Positions 24,878 through 32,517 of a stretch of DNA of 64,000 bases are shown here, in pieces (the first letter of the stretch is position 1; the number at the start of each line of letters is the position of its first letter). Both the position numbers and the translations under genes were made by a program. Source of the stretch: Phascolarctobacterium faecium DSM 14760 (GTDB taxonomy: Bacteria > Bacillota > Negativicutes > Acidaminococcales > Acidaminococcaceae). The stretch lies in assembly GCF_003269275.1 (NCBI RefSeq), contig NZ_QLTS01000002.1, forward strand, positions 152,018 through 216,017, read 5' to 3'. The notes under the pieces are model-generated. The model was given only the letters and a program-made list of their open reading frames with translations. It did not search any database and was not told where the DNA came from.

Positions 24878-25441
24878 ATGGATACTTCGCGCCCGCGTTA
24901 TCTTCATATGTTTCTTGTTTTTGTTAAGATCGGCCTGTTCACGATCGGCGGCGGGCCGGCAATGATACCGCTGATACGTGACGAATTTGTTGAAAAACAA
25001 AAATGGATCAGGGATGAAGACATTACTGACGTTCTTGCGCTCTCGCAGTCTTTGCCCGGCGTTATTGCCGTCAATGCTTCTACCTTTCTTGGCTACAGGC
25101 TGGGGGGACTTAAAGGATCACTGGTAGCAACTATCGGCGTCGTCCTGCCTTCTTTCGTCATTATTTTCGTCATCGTCACGGCTTTCACCTCCAGTGGTTT
25201 TGACCAGTACCCCAATATATTGAAATTTTTTGACGGTATCAATTCTGCTATCACAGCTTTATTGATCGCAGCAACTCTGAAACTGATTCCCTATTCCATC
25301 AAAAACAATTTTGGCTGGTTCATTCTGGCCTTTTCACTGCTTGGGATCTATTTTTTCAGTCTCGACATTGCCATAATCGTTCTGCTGGCCTCAGCGCTTG
25401 GTTACTGCGCCACTAAATATCTGGGAAGTGATACAAAATGA
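24878..25441 (+). CDS. Chromate transporter family, first half (CHR domain)
   Basis: A 187-residue membrane protein with a single CHR domain. The conserved start FVKIGLFTIGGGPAMIPLI, SQSLPGVIAVNASTFLG and the GxxGSLVATIGVVLPSF stretch define the family. Long ChrA proteins fuse two such domains; in Firmicutes they are often two separate short genes, as here. The pair exports chromate in known cases, but homologues in anaerobes are widespread and the physiological anion is uncertain. Start is supported by AGAGGCGG. The stop overlaps the next start as ATGA, so the two halves are translated together. Confidence 0.9.
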   Translation: MDTSRPRYLHMFLVFVKIGLFTIGGGPAMIPLIRDEFVEKQKWIRDEDITDVLALSQSLPGVIAVNASTFLGYRLGGLKGSLVATIGVVLPSFVIIFVIVTAFTSSGFDQYPNILKFFDGINSAITALLIAATLKLIPYSIKNNFGWFILAFSLLGIYFFSLDIAIIVLLASALGYCATKYLGSDTK

Positions 25442-26016
25442 TGCTTTATTGGGAATTATTCACTGTCTTTTTCAAAATCGGGCTTTTTTCTTTCGGCGGC
25501 GGTCTGGCAATGATCAGTATCATTCAGCAGGAAGTCGTCGGACGCGGCTGGATCCCCGCAGCTGAATATGCACGGATCATCACTATTTCTCAGATCACCC
25601 CCGGCCCTATCGCTGTCAATACGGCTACATATGTAGGAGCCAGGGTCTGCGGCCCTGAATTCTGGCAAGCCCTGCTTGGTTCTTTTGTAGCTACTTTCAG
25701 CGTCAGCCTGCCATCTTTCATTCTTGTCGCCATCGTTGCCCGTTCTCTCCAAAAGTTCAACTCTTCGCTGGCTGTACAAGGTATCCTCAATGGATTGCGG
25801 CCTTCGGTTATCGCCTTGATGCTGACCGCAGTTTTCTTTTTTATGCGGATAACATTTTTCCCCGCAACCGGAACCGTCGCAATGGAAAATCTGCTGACCT
25901 ATTTCAAATTCTGGCCGACATTGCTGACGGCTTTGCTTTTTTATCTGCATTACTACCGTAACCTGAGCGCTATTCCCTTGATGCTTTTAGCCGGCTGTGC
26001 CGGACTGTTGATGTAG
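25438..26016 (+). CDS. Chromate transporter family, second half (CHR domain)
   Basis: A 192-residue membrane protein, the partner CHR domain. It shows the parallel motifs FFKIGLFSFGGGLAMISII, ITISQITPGPIAVNTATYVG and GSFVATFSVSLPSFI. Together with the first half it should form the antiparallel transporter of the two-gene ChrA type in the inner membrane. Its ATG overlaps the TGA of the first gene. A bidirectional terminator follows and separates it from the convergent ferredoxin gene. Substrate is inferred only from the family name. Confidence 0.9.
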   Translation: MMLYWELFTVFFKIGLFSFGGGLAMISIIQQEVVGRGWIPAAEYARIITISQITPGPIAVNTATYVGARVCGPEFWQALLGSFVATFSVSLPSFILVAIVARSLQKFNSSLAVQGILNGLRPSVIALMLTAVFFFMRITFFPATGTVAMENLLTYFKFWPTLLTALLFYLHYYRNLSAIPLMLLAGCAGLLM

Positions 26017-26025
26017 AAAAAACAC

Positions 26026-26056
26026 AAAATAACCTGCATACGGCAGGTTATTTTAT
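26026..26056. terminator. Bidirectional terminator
   Basis: Stem AAAATAACCTGC / GCAGGTTATTTT (26026-26037, 26043-26054) between convergent genes. Confidence 0.88.
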
Positions 26057-26063
26057 TTCTTCT

Positions 26064-26768
26064 TTAATATTTGCAGCCCAGAGAAATGGCTTCGGTCGGG
26101 CAGGACTGTCTGCATTTACCGCAGACAATACATTCCCTGTCGCCTACCCGTTTACAATCCATCAAGCAACTGCGTACGCAGCGCTGGCAGGCGGTACATT
26201 TACGCGAATCTACCTGCATGCCAAAAACGGCGATCCTGTTAAACAGGCTGTAAAAAGCTCCCAACGGACAGAAAAAACGACAAAAAGGCCGATAGATAAA
26301 CAGCGCCGCAGCAGCCAAAAGTCCAATGATCCAACGCCAGTCCAGACCATGCAGATCAAAGAAATACAGATTGCAGGCAAACAGCAGCAGAACCACATAT
26401 TTAAAATAACTTAAATAGTACGTAATTTTATTTTTAGACAGCTTCAACATCGGCAGCTTATCTAAAAGCTCCTGCGCCCAGCCAAACGGACACAGCCAGC
26501 CACAGATCATCCGGCCAAAAAACAGAGCACACAAAATGAGCAGCCCCCAAACCCGCCAGCCCAAAGGTAAAGTAAAACCGGTCAGGGTATGCTGCGTCAG
26601 CCCCCAGGGACATCCGGCTTCTGCATAGCGGCAATAGCCGCAATTAACTCCGGGCAGACAAACATTTTTCCAGGTCATATCGGCCCCCAGCAGATTGGCG
26701 GCACCACGCCCATTATACAAAACCGTCGCCGTAAGCTGCGTCGTCCAGCGTTTAAAATCCTTAACCAT
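26064..26768 (-). CDS. NapH/MauN-type membrane ferredoxin protein
   Basis: A 234-residue protein. Four to five hydrophobic segments carry two CxxxCP membrane motifs (GWLCPFGWAQE near residue 92 and RFFCPLGAFYS near 166), and the C terminus has two 4Fe-4S ferredoxin motifs (CTACQRCVRSC and CIVCGKCRQSC). An extra Cys-rich N-terminal loop (CLPGVNCGYCRYAEAGC) faces the other side. NapH-like proteins pass electrons from the quinone pool or ferredoxin across the membrane to periplasmic acceptors. Its promoter has the MerR-type 19-bp spacer, and it is divergent from a lipoprotein of the same apparent regulon. The periplasmic partner is not in an obvious operon. Confidence 0.88.
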   Translation of the reverse strand: MVKDFKRWTTQLTATVLYNGRGAANLLGADMTWKNVCLPGVNCGYCRYAEAGCPWGLTQHTLTGFTLPLGWRVWGLLILCALFFGRMICGWLCPFGWAQELLDKLPMLKLSKNKITYYLSYFKYVVLLLFACNLYFFDLHGLDWRWIIGLLAAAALFIYRPFCRFFCPLGAFYSLFNRIAVFGMQVDSRKCTACQRCVRSCLMDCKRVGDRECIVCGKCRQSCPTEAISLGCKY

Positions 26769-26797
26769 TTTTACCGCTCCTTTCCTGTATTGCTTTC

Positions 26798-26828
26798 ATT
26801 GTAAGGGCTGGAGTTGACTCACAGTCAA
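26798..26828 (-). promoter_or_regulatory. MerR-type promoter 2 (NapH-like ferredoxin)
   Basis: Minus strand: TTGACT (26828-26823), 19-bp spacer with TGAGTCAACTC, TACAAT (26803-26798). Same architecture as the other five promoters. Confidence 0.72.
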
Positions 26829-26857
26829 GCAGTTTGCAAAAAATCTACAAACAACGC

Positions 26858-26888
26858 TTGACCTGGAGCAGACTCCAGCATATAAACT
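26858..26888 (+). promoter_or_regulatory. MerR-type promoter 3 (cyclophilin-fold lipoprotein)
   Basis: TTGACC (26858-26863), 19-bp spacer carrying the perfect dyad CTGGAG-N4-CTCCAG, then TAAACT (26883-26888). A TATAAA at 17-bp spacing overlaps it, so a weak basal promoter is possible. It is divergent from promoter 2, 30 bp away. Confidence 0.68.
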
Positions 26889-26964
26889 CACATATAGAAG
26901 CCGTATAAGCAACGGCAGACCCTATCTATTTGCAACTTACAAACAGAGAAACGGAGGAAATACC

Positions 26965-27459
26965 ATGCTGAAAACTCTGGCCCTGACGCTTACTTTATTA
27001 CTGAGCTTTACTGTGGCTGCCTGCAGCAGCACGTCCGGTACCAATGCCAAAATCGACCAGACAACAGCTAACGCAGCTCAGACCGCTACAACAGACGCAG
27101 TCCAACGCATCAGGCTGACACTCGCCAACCAAGACGAGCTTATCGTCAAACTCAATGGCACCAGAGCTGCAGAGGATTTTTTGAGCCTGCTGCCGCTGGA
27201 ACTGACCTGCAAAGATTTTAATAATACCGAAAAGGTAGCTTATCTGCCGCGGCGCCTGGACACACAGGGCGCTCCTGCCGGTTTTGATCCTCAAACAGGC
27301 AGTTTTGCTTATTATGCACCTTGGGGTAATCTGGCATTTTTTTACCGTGATTACGGTTATGCCAACAGCCTCATTGAACTTGGTACTGTTGAAAGCGGTA
27401 TTGAAAAACTGGCCGCTTTCGATAATGATTTCACTATCAAACTGGAACGCCTGCCCTAA
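26965..27459 (+). CDS. Cyclophilin-like-fold lipoprotein
   Basis: A 164-residue lipoprotein: signal peptide with lipobox VAAC (Cys20), a short Thr/Ala-rich linker, then one domain from about residue 48 (IRLTLANQDELIVKLNGTRAAEDFLSLLPL ... YLPRRL ... YYAPWGNLAFFYRDYGY ... LGTVESG). This pattern belongs to the bacterial cyclophilin-like family often found beside flavodoxin and cupin genes. Proline isomerase activity has not been shown for the family as far as I know. GGAGG precedes the ATG. It sits behind a MerR-type promoter and faces the periplasm, probably with the NapH-like ferredoxin and lipoprotein flavodoxin. Confidence 0.82.
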   Translation: MLKTLALTLTLLLSFTVAACSSTSGTNAKIDQTTANAAQTATTDAVQRIRLTLANQDELIVKLNGTRAAEDFLSLLPLELTCKDFNNTEKVAYLPRRLDTQGAPAGFDPQTGSFAYYAPWGNLAFFYRDYGYANSLIELGTVESGIEKLAAFDNDFTIKLERLP

Positions 27460-27496
27460 AAAAACAGAGCTTGCATAAATGCAAGCTCTGTTTTTT
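27459..27496. terminator. Shared bidirectional terminator overlapping both stop codons
   Basis: A 17-bp stem (27459-27475, 27480-27496; core ACAGAGCTTGCA) between the convergent lipoprotein and alcohol dehydrogenase genes; its arms overlap the last base(s) of each stop codon. Confidence 0.88.
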
Positions 27497-28667
27497 AGGC
27501 TTTCAGCGTTTCCTTCAATATCTCAACGATCTCTTCTTTAGTCAGTACTTTATAACCGCCCTCAAGAATGAACGAACCCTGAGCGATCCCGTCAAGCATC
27601 GTTTCATCGACGCCAAGTTCCCTGCCGTTAAGTACAAGTCCCAGCTCCCTCATATAGCTTTCCATCGCCGCAAGGCCTGCCTGAGCTATCTGTTCATCAG
27701 TTTTCCCCTCAGGACGCACATCCCATACATTGATGGCAAAGCGTTTGAATTTCGCCAGTCCGTACGGCATGATGTGCCTGTAATATGGCAGCGACACAGC
27801 GGCCAGAGTCATTCCGTGCGTAGCGTCAGTGTAAGCGCCGATCGACTGACCGATCATATGCACCATCCAGTCTGTCGACTTTCCTTTAGCTACCAGGGTA
27901 TTCAAGGCCCATGTAGCGATCCACATAATATTGCTTCTCGCTTCATAATCTTCAGGGCTTTGCACCGCGATCCTGGAACTGTGGATCAGCGAACGCAGCA
28001 AGCCTTCCATAAGATAGTCGGAAGTATTGTCGTCAGTTCCGGAAAAATACTGTTCCAAAATATGCGACATGATATCAAAAAATCCGGCAACCATTTGATA
28101 ACGCGGGAGCGTAAAAGTATAAGTCGGATCAAGTATCGAAAATCTGGGGAACACATTATCACCAAACACCCGCCCGATTTTAGCTTTAGCCGCATGATTG
28201 GTAATAACTGAACCGCCGTTCATCTCCGAACCTGTACCAACCATAGTCAGAACACAGCCAACCGGGATAATCTTATTATCCACCGCTTCCATCCGCAGAT
28301 AATATTTTTCCCATGGATCAGTTTCGCAGTAAGCGGAAACTGAAACAGCCTTGGCATAATCACAGACAGAACCGCCGCCGACTGCCAGGATCAAATCGAC
28401 CTTGTTTTCTTTGGCTATCCTGCAGCCTTCATATAATTTTTCCAGTGTGGGATTAGGCATTACACCTGCATCCTCAAAAACTGTTTTGCCCCCGTCCCTC
28501 AAAAGCTTGACCACGTTTTCATAAATACCGTTTTTCTTAATCGAACCGCCGCCATATACCAGCATGACATTTTTACCATAGCATGCCAATTCCTGCGGCA
28601 GATTTTCTAATGAATTTTCTCCAAAATACAATTTGGTAGGATTGGAATAAACAAATTTACCCAGCAT
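27495..28667 (-). CDS. Iron-containing alcohol dehydrogenase (YqhD/BdhA type)
   Basis: A 390-residue group III alcohol dehydrogenase. The NAD(P) loop VYGGGSIKKNG is near residue 40, DLILAVGGGSVCDYAKA near 97, and the iron ligands lie in FDIMSHILEQYF and in TDATHGMTLAAV. Length and motifs match NADPH-dependent butanol dehydrogenases and YqhD, which reduce short and toxic aldehydes. Its gene follows a cupin gene by 13 bases and shares the MerR-type promoter at 29242-29272, which supports a role in aldehyde or electrophile detoxification, as with the AdhR-controlled adhA of Bacillus. Cytoplasmic. Confidence 0.92.
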   Translation of the reverse strand: MLGKFVYSNPTKLYFGENSLENLPQELACYGKNVMLVYGGGSIKKNGIYENVVKLLRDGGKTVFEDAGVMPNPTLEKLYEGCRIAKENKVDLILAVGGGSVCDYAKAVSVSAYCETDPWEKYYLRMEAVDNKIIPVGCVLTMVGTGSEMNGGSVITNHAAKAKIGRVFGDNVFPRFSILDPTYTFTLPRYQMVAGFFDIMSHILEQYFSGTDDNTSDYLMEGLLRSLIHSSRIAVQSPEDYEARSNIMWIATWALNTLVAKGKSTDWMVHMIGQSIGAYTDATHGMTLAAVSLPYYRHIMPYGLAKFKRFAINVWDVRPEGKTDEQIAQAGLAAMESYMRELGLVLNGRELGVDETMLDGIAQGSFILEGGYKVLTKEEIVEILKETLKA

Positions 28668-28680
28668 TATTTTTGCTCCT

Positions 28681-29082
28681 TTATTTCAAATTTCCATATT
28701 CTGCATCTGTTACCGGTTCCAGCCATTCATTGGACACCCCCGCGGCGGGCACTTCGACTGCAAGGTGTGCAAACCAGCTGTCAGGAGCCGCTCCATGCCA
28801 GTGTTTCACTTCAGGCGGGATATTCACCACATCACCCGCGTTCAGCTCCCGGGCCGGTTTCCCCCACTCCTGATAATAACCTCGTCCGCCTGTGACAAGC
28901 AGTATCTGCCCGCCTTGATGATGGATATGCCAATTATTGCGACAGCCGGGCTCAAAAGTAACATTGCCAATAACTACTCCTTCTGTTGTCAGCATCTTCA
29001 AATAGCTCTGCCCCACAAAATACCGGGCATAGGCATCATTTTTTTCACCCATGGGAAACACGCTTAATTTTTCTTCCAACAT
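28681..29082 (-). CDS. Cupin-domain protein cotranscribed with alcohol dehydrogenase
   Basis: A 133-residue cupin. Metal motifs are visible: NVTFEPGCRNNWHIHHQGGQILLV (two His and Gln/Glu position) and GDVVNIPPEVKHWHGAA (third His). This subgroup is commonly found near carboxymuconolactone-decarboxylase-like and flavodoxin genes. The start at 29082 is 10 bases after GGAG; GTGs at 29088 and 29091 are too near the ribosome site. First gene of the operon with the alcohol dehydrogenase, behind a MerR-type promoter with a ~150-base leader. Reaction unknown. Confidence 0.85.
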   Translation of the reverse strand: MLEEKLSVFPMGEKNDAYARYFVGQSYLKMLTTEGVVIGNVTFEPGCRNNWHIHHQGGQILLVTGGRGYYQEWGKPARELNAGDVVNIPPEVKHWHGAAPDSWFAHLAVEVPAAGVSNEWLEPVTDAEYGNLK

Positions 29083-29241
29083 TCTCACCACACTCCTTTT
29101 CTATCACATTCTCACATCGTTCTGCGCTCAAATCTGTTGTAGCTGAAAACGCAGTCCGCACTGATGCAGAACCGCCAAATCACCTGCTTTTTATTGCACC
29201 CGCTCATAACTAAAATGCCGGAACTTCCGTTCCTTATCTGT

Positions 29242-29272
29242 ATCATATCCAATGGAGTTAACTCCAAGTCAA
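29242..29272 (-). promoter_or_regulatory. MerR-type promoter 4 (cupin-alcohol dehydrogenase)
   Basis: Minus strand: TTGACT (29272-29267), 19-bp spacer with the perfect palindrome TGGAGTTAACTCCA, then TATGAT (29247-29242). The best-formed of the six sites. Confidence 0.82.
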
Positions 29273-29322
29273 GCAGCTTTTTCAAAAAATTAATACCGGC
29301 TGTCTGACAACAAAACCGATAT

Positions 29323-30252
29323 TTAAAAAAGCTCTGCCTGCAGTGACCGCAGCGCCCGCAAGTTTCTTTCCGTAACCTTATCCGCAGGCTCCAGCTCACT
29401 GCACAGCAGCGGCGAACTGCTATTTCCAGCCGTGATCTGCTGCAGCTGTCTGCGGCTGTCATTAGCATAACAATAAATGCAGCCATGCAGACAGGTGTTA
29501 TAGGCGCCGATATCGATACTGGCGGCACAGCCGCATTCACCGCGCTGATTTTTATCTTTGACTGTATCAAGACGGCACCCGCCCACACGGCCAAGCAGCT
29601 CTGCGTCGATGCAACTGGCATGCCCAATCCCCAGATCAGCTAATTCTATAGCTTCCGCACAGGTTTCCAGCTGCAGACCATATTGCCGGGCTGTTTGGGA
29701 CAATACGGCCGCAAGCCGCCGCTGCTCGTCCTCACTCAGGCCTCTCAGCCCTGCCTGATGCAGACCTGCCTTGATCTTAGGATAATAATCAAGGAAACTG
29801 ATAATACATTTTTTCGTACTGTCGGCCAGCTGCGCTGCCAGTTCCTCAAAAACCGCTGCGTGATACTGCAGGTCATAGCGTGCACTTAACAGGATCGGGT
29901 CATAGCGCCAGATCATTCTTTCCGCACCTATCTTCTGCGCCAGCTGCCGAAATATCTCTATCCTCACCGCCAATGGCGGTAAAGCTGCTTCTACGTCAGC
30001 AGCATACGCATTGAGCGTAAATTGAAAATAATAAGCATACGCATCCAGAACTGACAGCTGCTTAAGCATCGGTTCTGGATTTTTTGTCCAGAAAACCAAC
30101 CCATCCACGACCTCCGGCCGCAGGCTGATCCTGCTTACCTGATGAAGGTTCAGAGGATTGCGTACCAGTACATACTGTTCCTGCAGCCGCTTTTGGAACC
30201 ATTCCCAATAAAAAGCAGGAATATCAGTTCGCCGGCTGGCACTGATAATCAT
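29323..30252 (-). CDS. DUF1848 protein with a radical-SAM-like Cys motif
   Basis: A 309-residue soluble protein of the DUF1848 family. It begins with the family signature MIISASRRTDIPAFY and contains VFWTKNP and RYDPI. Near residues 240-265 a cluster of Cys (GECGCAAS, then CLHGCIYCYAN) holds a CxxxCxxC-like arrangement that suggests a 4Fe-4S cluster, as in radical SAM enzymes, but placed near the C terminus. No reaction is known to me. AGGAGGG precedes the ATG. It lies inside the MerR-controlled island, divergent from the merR gene, but I see no 19-bp promoter for it. Confidence 0.82.
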   Translation of the reverse strand: MIISASRRTDIPAFYWEWFQKRLQEQYVLVRNPLNLHQVSRISLRPEVVDGLVFWTKNPEPMLKQLSVLDAYAYYFQFTLNAYAADVEAALPPLAVRIEIFRQLAQKIGAERMIWRYDPILLSARYDLQYHAAVFEELAAQLADSTKKCIISFLDYYPKIKAGLHQAGLRGLSEDEQRRLAAVLSQTARQYGLQLETCAEAIELADLGIGHASCIDAELLGRVGGCRLDTVKDKNQRGECGCAASIDIGAYNTCLHGCIYCYANDSRRQLQQITAGNSSSPLLCSELEPADKVTERNLRALRSLQAELF

Positions 30253-30354
30253 TCGTCATCCCTCCTCTTTTTGATAAACTGCTTAGAGCTTCACTTGTTT
30301 CTATTATACACTGATCTATATCGAACAGGCCGGCTAATTTTTTTCAGAAAACGC

Positions 30355-30385
30355 TTGACTTGAAGTTAACTCCAAACGCTAGAAT
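30355..30385 (+). promoter_or_regulatory. MerR-type promoter 5 (merR autoregulation)
   Basis: TTGACT (30355-30360), 19-bp spacer with the dyad TTGAAGTTAACTCCAA (first T in the -35), then TAGAAT (30380-30385). It drives merR and the downstream CMD gene. Confidence 0.8.
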
Positions 30386-30414
30386 GAATTTAAAAGTTAC
30401 AGGAGGTGATTTTT

Positions 30415-30816
30415 ATGAATATTACCGAAGCAGGCAAACAGACTTCGCTGACACCCAATACTCTGCGTTATTACGAACGGATCGGGCTTATCCCACCTGT
30501 CGCCCGCAATAAAGGCGGGACCCGGGAATACACTTCCAAAGACCTCTGCTGGATAGAATTTATAAAAACCATGCGGTCAGCCGGTCTCTCCCCGGAAACT
30601 TTGATAGAATATGTCGCCTTGTCACAGCTCGGCGACACCACGCTGGAAGCCCGTAAGGATATTTTAGAACTGCAGCGGGAAGTGCTGCAGGAAAAATTGG
30701 AATTTATCCAGCAAACCTTAGCCAGAATAGATATCAAAATAGAAAACTACCGTACTGACATTTATCAGAAAAACCATCCGTCACAAAATCAAAAACAAGA
30801 GGAGGCAGACCTATGA
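30415..30816 (+). CDS. MerR-family regulator (AdhR/NmlR-like)
   Basis: A 133-residue transcription factor: winged helix at residues 1-70 (EAGKQTSLTPNTLRYYERIGLIPP, then GTREY and DLCWIEFIKTMRSAGLS) and a C-terminal dimerising coiled coil to ~residue 115. The sequence belongs to the aldehyde/electrophile-sensing branch that includes AdhR and NmlR. Those carry a reactive Cys in the segment FI-x-C-MR; here that place is Thr52 and the only nearby Cys is Cys45. An excellent AGGAGGTGAT precedes the ATG. It overlaps the next gene as ATGA, sits behind a site of the type it should bind, and is the only MerR protein in the window, so it is the prime candidate regulator of all six 19-bp promoters. Confidence 0.9.
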   Translation: MNITEAGKQTSLTPNTLRYYERIGLIPPVARNKGGTREYTSKDLCWIEFIKTMRSAGLSPETLIEYVALSQLGDTTLEARKDILELQREVLQEKLEFIQQTLARIDIKIENYRTDIYQKNHPSQNQKQEEADL

Positions 30817-31667
30817 AAAACTTTATTTCCATGTTCCTGATGACATCCCTGCTGCTGGGGGGGATGACCTTTACAATTGGCAAAATGAGCGTGTGTGCCG
30901 CTTCAAAAAACAGGATTGAAACAGCACAGCAAAAACAGGCGCATCTTTTCGGCAGCGCCAAAAACAAACTTGCCGCCACCGACCCGGATTTTGCTCAGAC
31001 CATGGACAATTTCATTTACGGCGACGTTTATTCCCGTGGTAAGCTGACCGACAAACAACGTGAACTGCTGACGATCACCGCACTTACCGCCAGCCAGACT
31101 TTAGACAGCCTGCCTGCACAAGTGCAGGCCGCACTGAAAGCCGGCGCTACCCCGGTAGAAATAAAAGAAACACTTTATCAGTGCGCTCCCTATGTGGGCT
31201 TTCCCAAAACGGTCGGCGCTTTGGAAATCACCAATAAAGTTTTTAAAAAACAGGGCATTAAAATGCCGCTGGCAAACCAGAGTACTGTTACCGAAGCCAC
31301 CCGTTTTGACGACGGCTTTAAAGTACAGGGTGAGATTTTCGGAACAGAACACATTGCCGCCATGCACAAAAACTCGCCGGCTAATCAAAAACATATAGCC
31401 AATTATCTTTCAGAGTTCTGCTTTGGCGATACCTACACCAGAAACGGCCTTGATCTGCAAATGCGGGAATTGATCACCTTATGCGCTATCAGCACTATCG
31501 GCGGTGCGGAACCTCAGGTCAAAGCCCATGTACAGGCCAATCTCAATGTCGGCAACGATAAAGAACTGATGCTGGACGCAGTTACCCAGTGCCTGCCATA
31601 TATTGGTTTTCCACGTACGCTGAACGCCATCGCCTGCATCAATCAGATCATCCCCGCCAATGCCTGA
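30813..31667 (+). CDS. Exported protein with two carboxymuconolactone-decarboxylase-like domains
   Basis: A 284-residue protein with a signal peptide (hydrophobic to about residue 25, cleavage near VCAAS). Two tandem CMD domains follow, at about 50-145 and 170-280; each has the pattern GDxYxRxxLxxxxRELxT and a conserved Cys and His-free core (YQCAPYVGFPKT, TQCLPYIGFPRT). CMD proteins include AhpD-type peroxidase partners with CxxC pairs; here each domain keeps only a single Cys before P-Y-x-GFP. The gene is coupled to merR by ATGA. Function is unknown; a periplasmic redox or lactone chemistry role would fit its neighbours. Confidence 0.86.
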   Translation: MKNFISMFLMTSLLLGGMTFTIGKMSVCAASKNRIETAQQKQAHLFGSAKNKLAATDPDFAQTMDNFIYGDVYSRGKLTDKQRELLTITALTASQTLDSLPAQVQAALKAGATPVEIKETLYQCAPYVGFPKTVGALEITNKVFKKQGIKMPLANQSTVTEATRFDDGFKVQGEIFGTEHIAAMHKNSPANQKHIANYLSEFCFGDTYTRNGLDLQMRELITLCAISTIGGAEPQVKAHVQANLNVGNDKELMLDAVTQCLPYIGFPRTLNAIACINQIIPANA

Positions 31668-31685
31668 TAAGCATTATATGTAAAA

Positions 31686-31728
31686 GAATACCTGTGCTGA
31701 CTTTAAAAGTCAGCACAGGTATTTTATT
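31686..31728. terminator. Bidirectional long-stem terminator
   Basis: A 16-bp stem AATACCTGTGCTGACT with its complement (31687-31702, 31708-31723) between convergent genes. Confidence 0.9.
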
Positions 31729-31738
31729 TATCTGCAAA

Positions 31739-32389
31739 TCATTGTGCCGTCCGCTTTTTACCAAACGTATCTATTTCGCCGCGTACACCTTCCAGCCAGC
31801 TGCTGATCAGTCGCTGCATCTTCCCGGTCCCGATATCCTGCAAAGCCAGTCCTTTTGTTATATACGCCTGCGGGCAGCTTGCGGCTATAGCATCCAGGCT
31901 CTTTTCGATACCGCTTTTTTTACTGGTACAAAACGGTACGAGCACTTTACCTGAAAAATCATGCGCTTCTAAAAAAGTACGCACGGCCATAGGCGTTGTT
32001 CCATACCAGACAGGATAACCGATGAAAATCGTATCATACTGGGAAATATCGGCTAAATCCACCGCCAGAGGAGGCCGTTCATTACCTGCAAGTTCCTGTT
32101 TAGCTATTTTACCGCATTCACTTTTATCCTGCGGATAAGGCACCTCAGTCTGAATTGCAAACAGCTGTCCCCCGACCGCAGCCTGTATCTGCCAGGCGGC
32201 CAGTTCTGTATTCCCGGTATGTGAAAAATAAGCAATCAGTATTTTAGGATTAGTAGGCAAGCCTTCCGGTCCTTTAATCGTAACCGGCTTATTTTCATCC
32301 GTTTCTTCATACCCGATCCCGCCACAGCCTCCGACCGCAGCCATCAACAGCAGGCCCAGCAGCAGCAGATATTTCTTGCAGCTTCGCAT
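31739..32389 (-). CDS. Flavodoxin-domain lipoprotein
   Basis: A 216-residue protein: signal peptide with lipobox AVGGC (Cys22), a short linker, and a flavodoxin fold from about residue 49. The FMN phosphate loop is SHTGNTELAA, and the FMN-ring loops are GYPVWYGTTPMAV and FCTSKKSGIEKS, as in the flavodoxin_4 group. Flavodoxins are normally cytoplasmic; membrane anchoring on the outside is predicted from the clear lipobox. Start follows GGAGGG. Its promoter has the MerR-type 19-bp spacer. It may receive electrons from the NapH-like ferredoxin, which is inference. Confidence 0.88.
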   Translation of the reverse strand: MRSCKKYLLLLGLLLMAAVGGCGGIGYEETDENKPVTIKGPEGLPTNPKILIAYFSHTGNTELAAWQIQAAVGGQLFAIQTEVPYPQDKSECGKIAKQELAGNERPPLAVDLADISQYDTIFIGYPVWYGTTPMAVRTFLEAHDFSGKVLVPFCTSKKSGIEKSLDAIAASCPQAYITKGLALQDIGTGKMQRLISSWLEGVRGEIDTFGKKRTAQ

Positions 32390-32428
32390 AGTATCCCTCC
32401 AAGCATCAAATCATTCTTTCTTAATTGT

Positions 32429-32459
32429 ATCATAAACCTTAGAGTTTGCTCTATGTCAA
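32429..32459 (-). promoter_or_regulatory. MerR-type promoter 6 (lipoprotein flavodoxin)
   Basis: Minus strand: TTGACA (32459-32454), 19-bp spacer with AGAGCAAACTCT, then TATGAT (32434-32429). Confidence 0.75.
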
Positions 32460-32480
32460 ATAAAACTTTTTATTTTTTAT

Positions 32481-32515
32481 CAAAAAACAGCCCTGATAAA
32501 TTATCAGGGCTGTTT
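32481..32515 (-). terminator. Terminator of the walJ-like/htrA/rlmH operon
   Basis: A 15-bp stem AAACAGCCCTGATAA with its complement (32485-32499, 32501-32515), U-rich on the minus strand, three bases from the rlmH stop codon. Confidence 0.88.
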
Positions 32516-32517
32516 AC

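Noticed and set aside
27471-28211. 246-codon plus-strand frame opposite the alcohol dehydrogenase
   Set aside because: Starts within the shared terminator, lacks a ribosome site, and the minus-strand gene is certain.
29112-29627. 171-codon minus-strand frame overlapping the DUF1848 gene
   Set aside because: Same strand but different frame of a well-supported gene; would place its start inside DUF1848 and run through MerR-type promoter 4.
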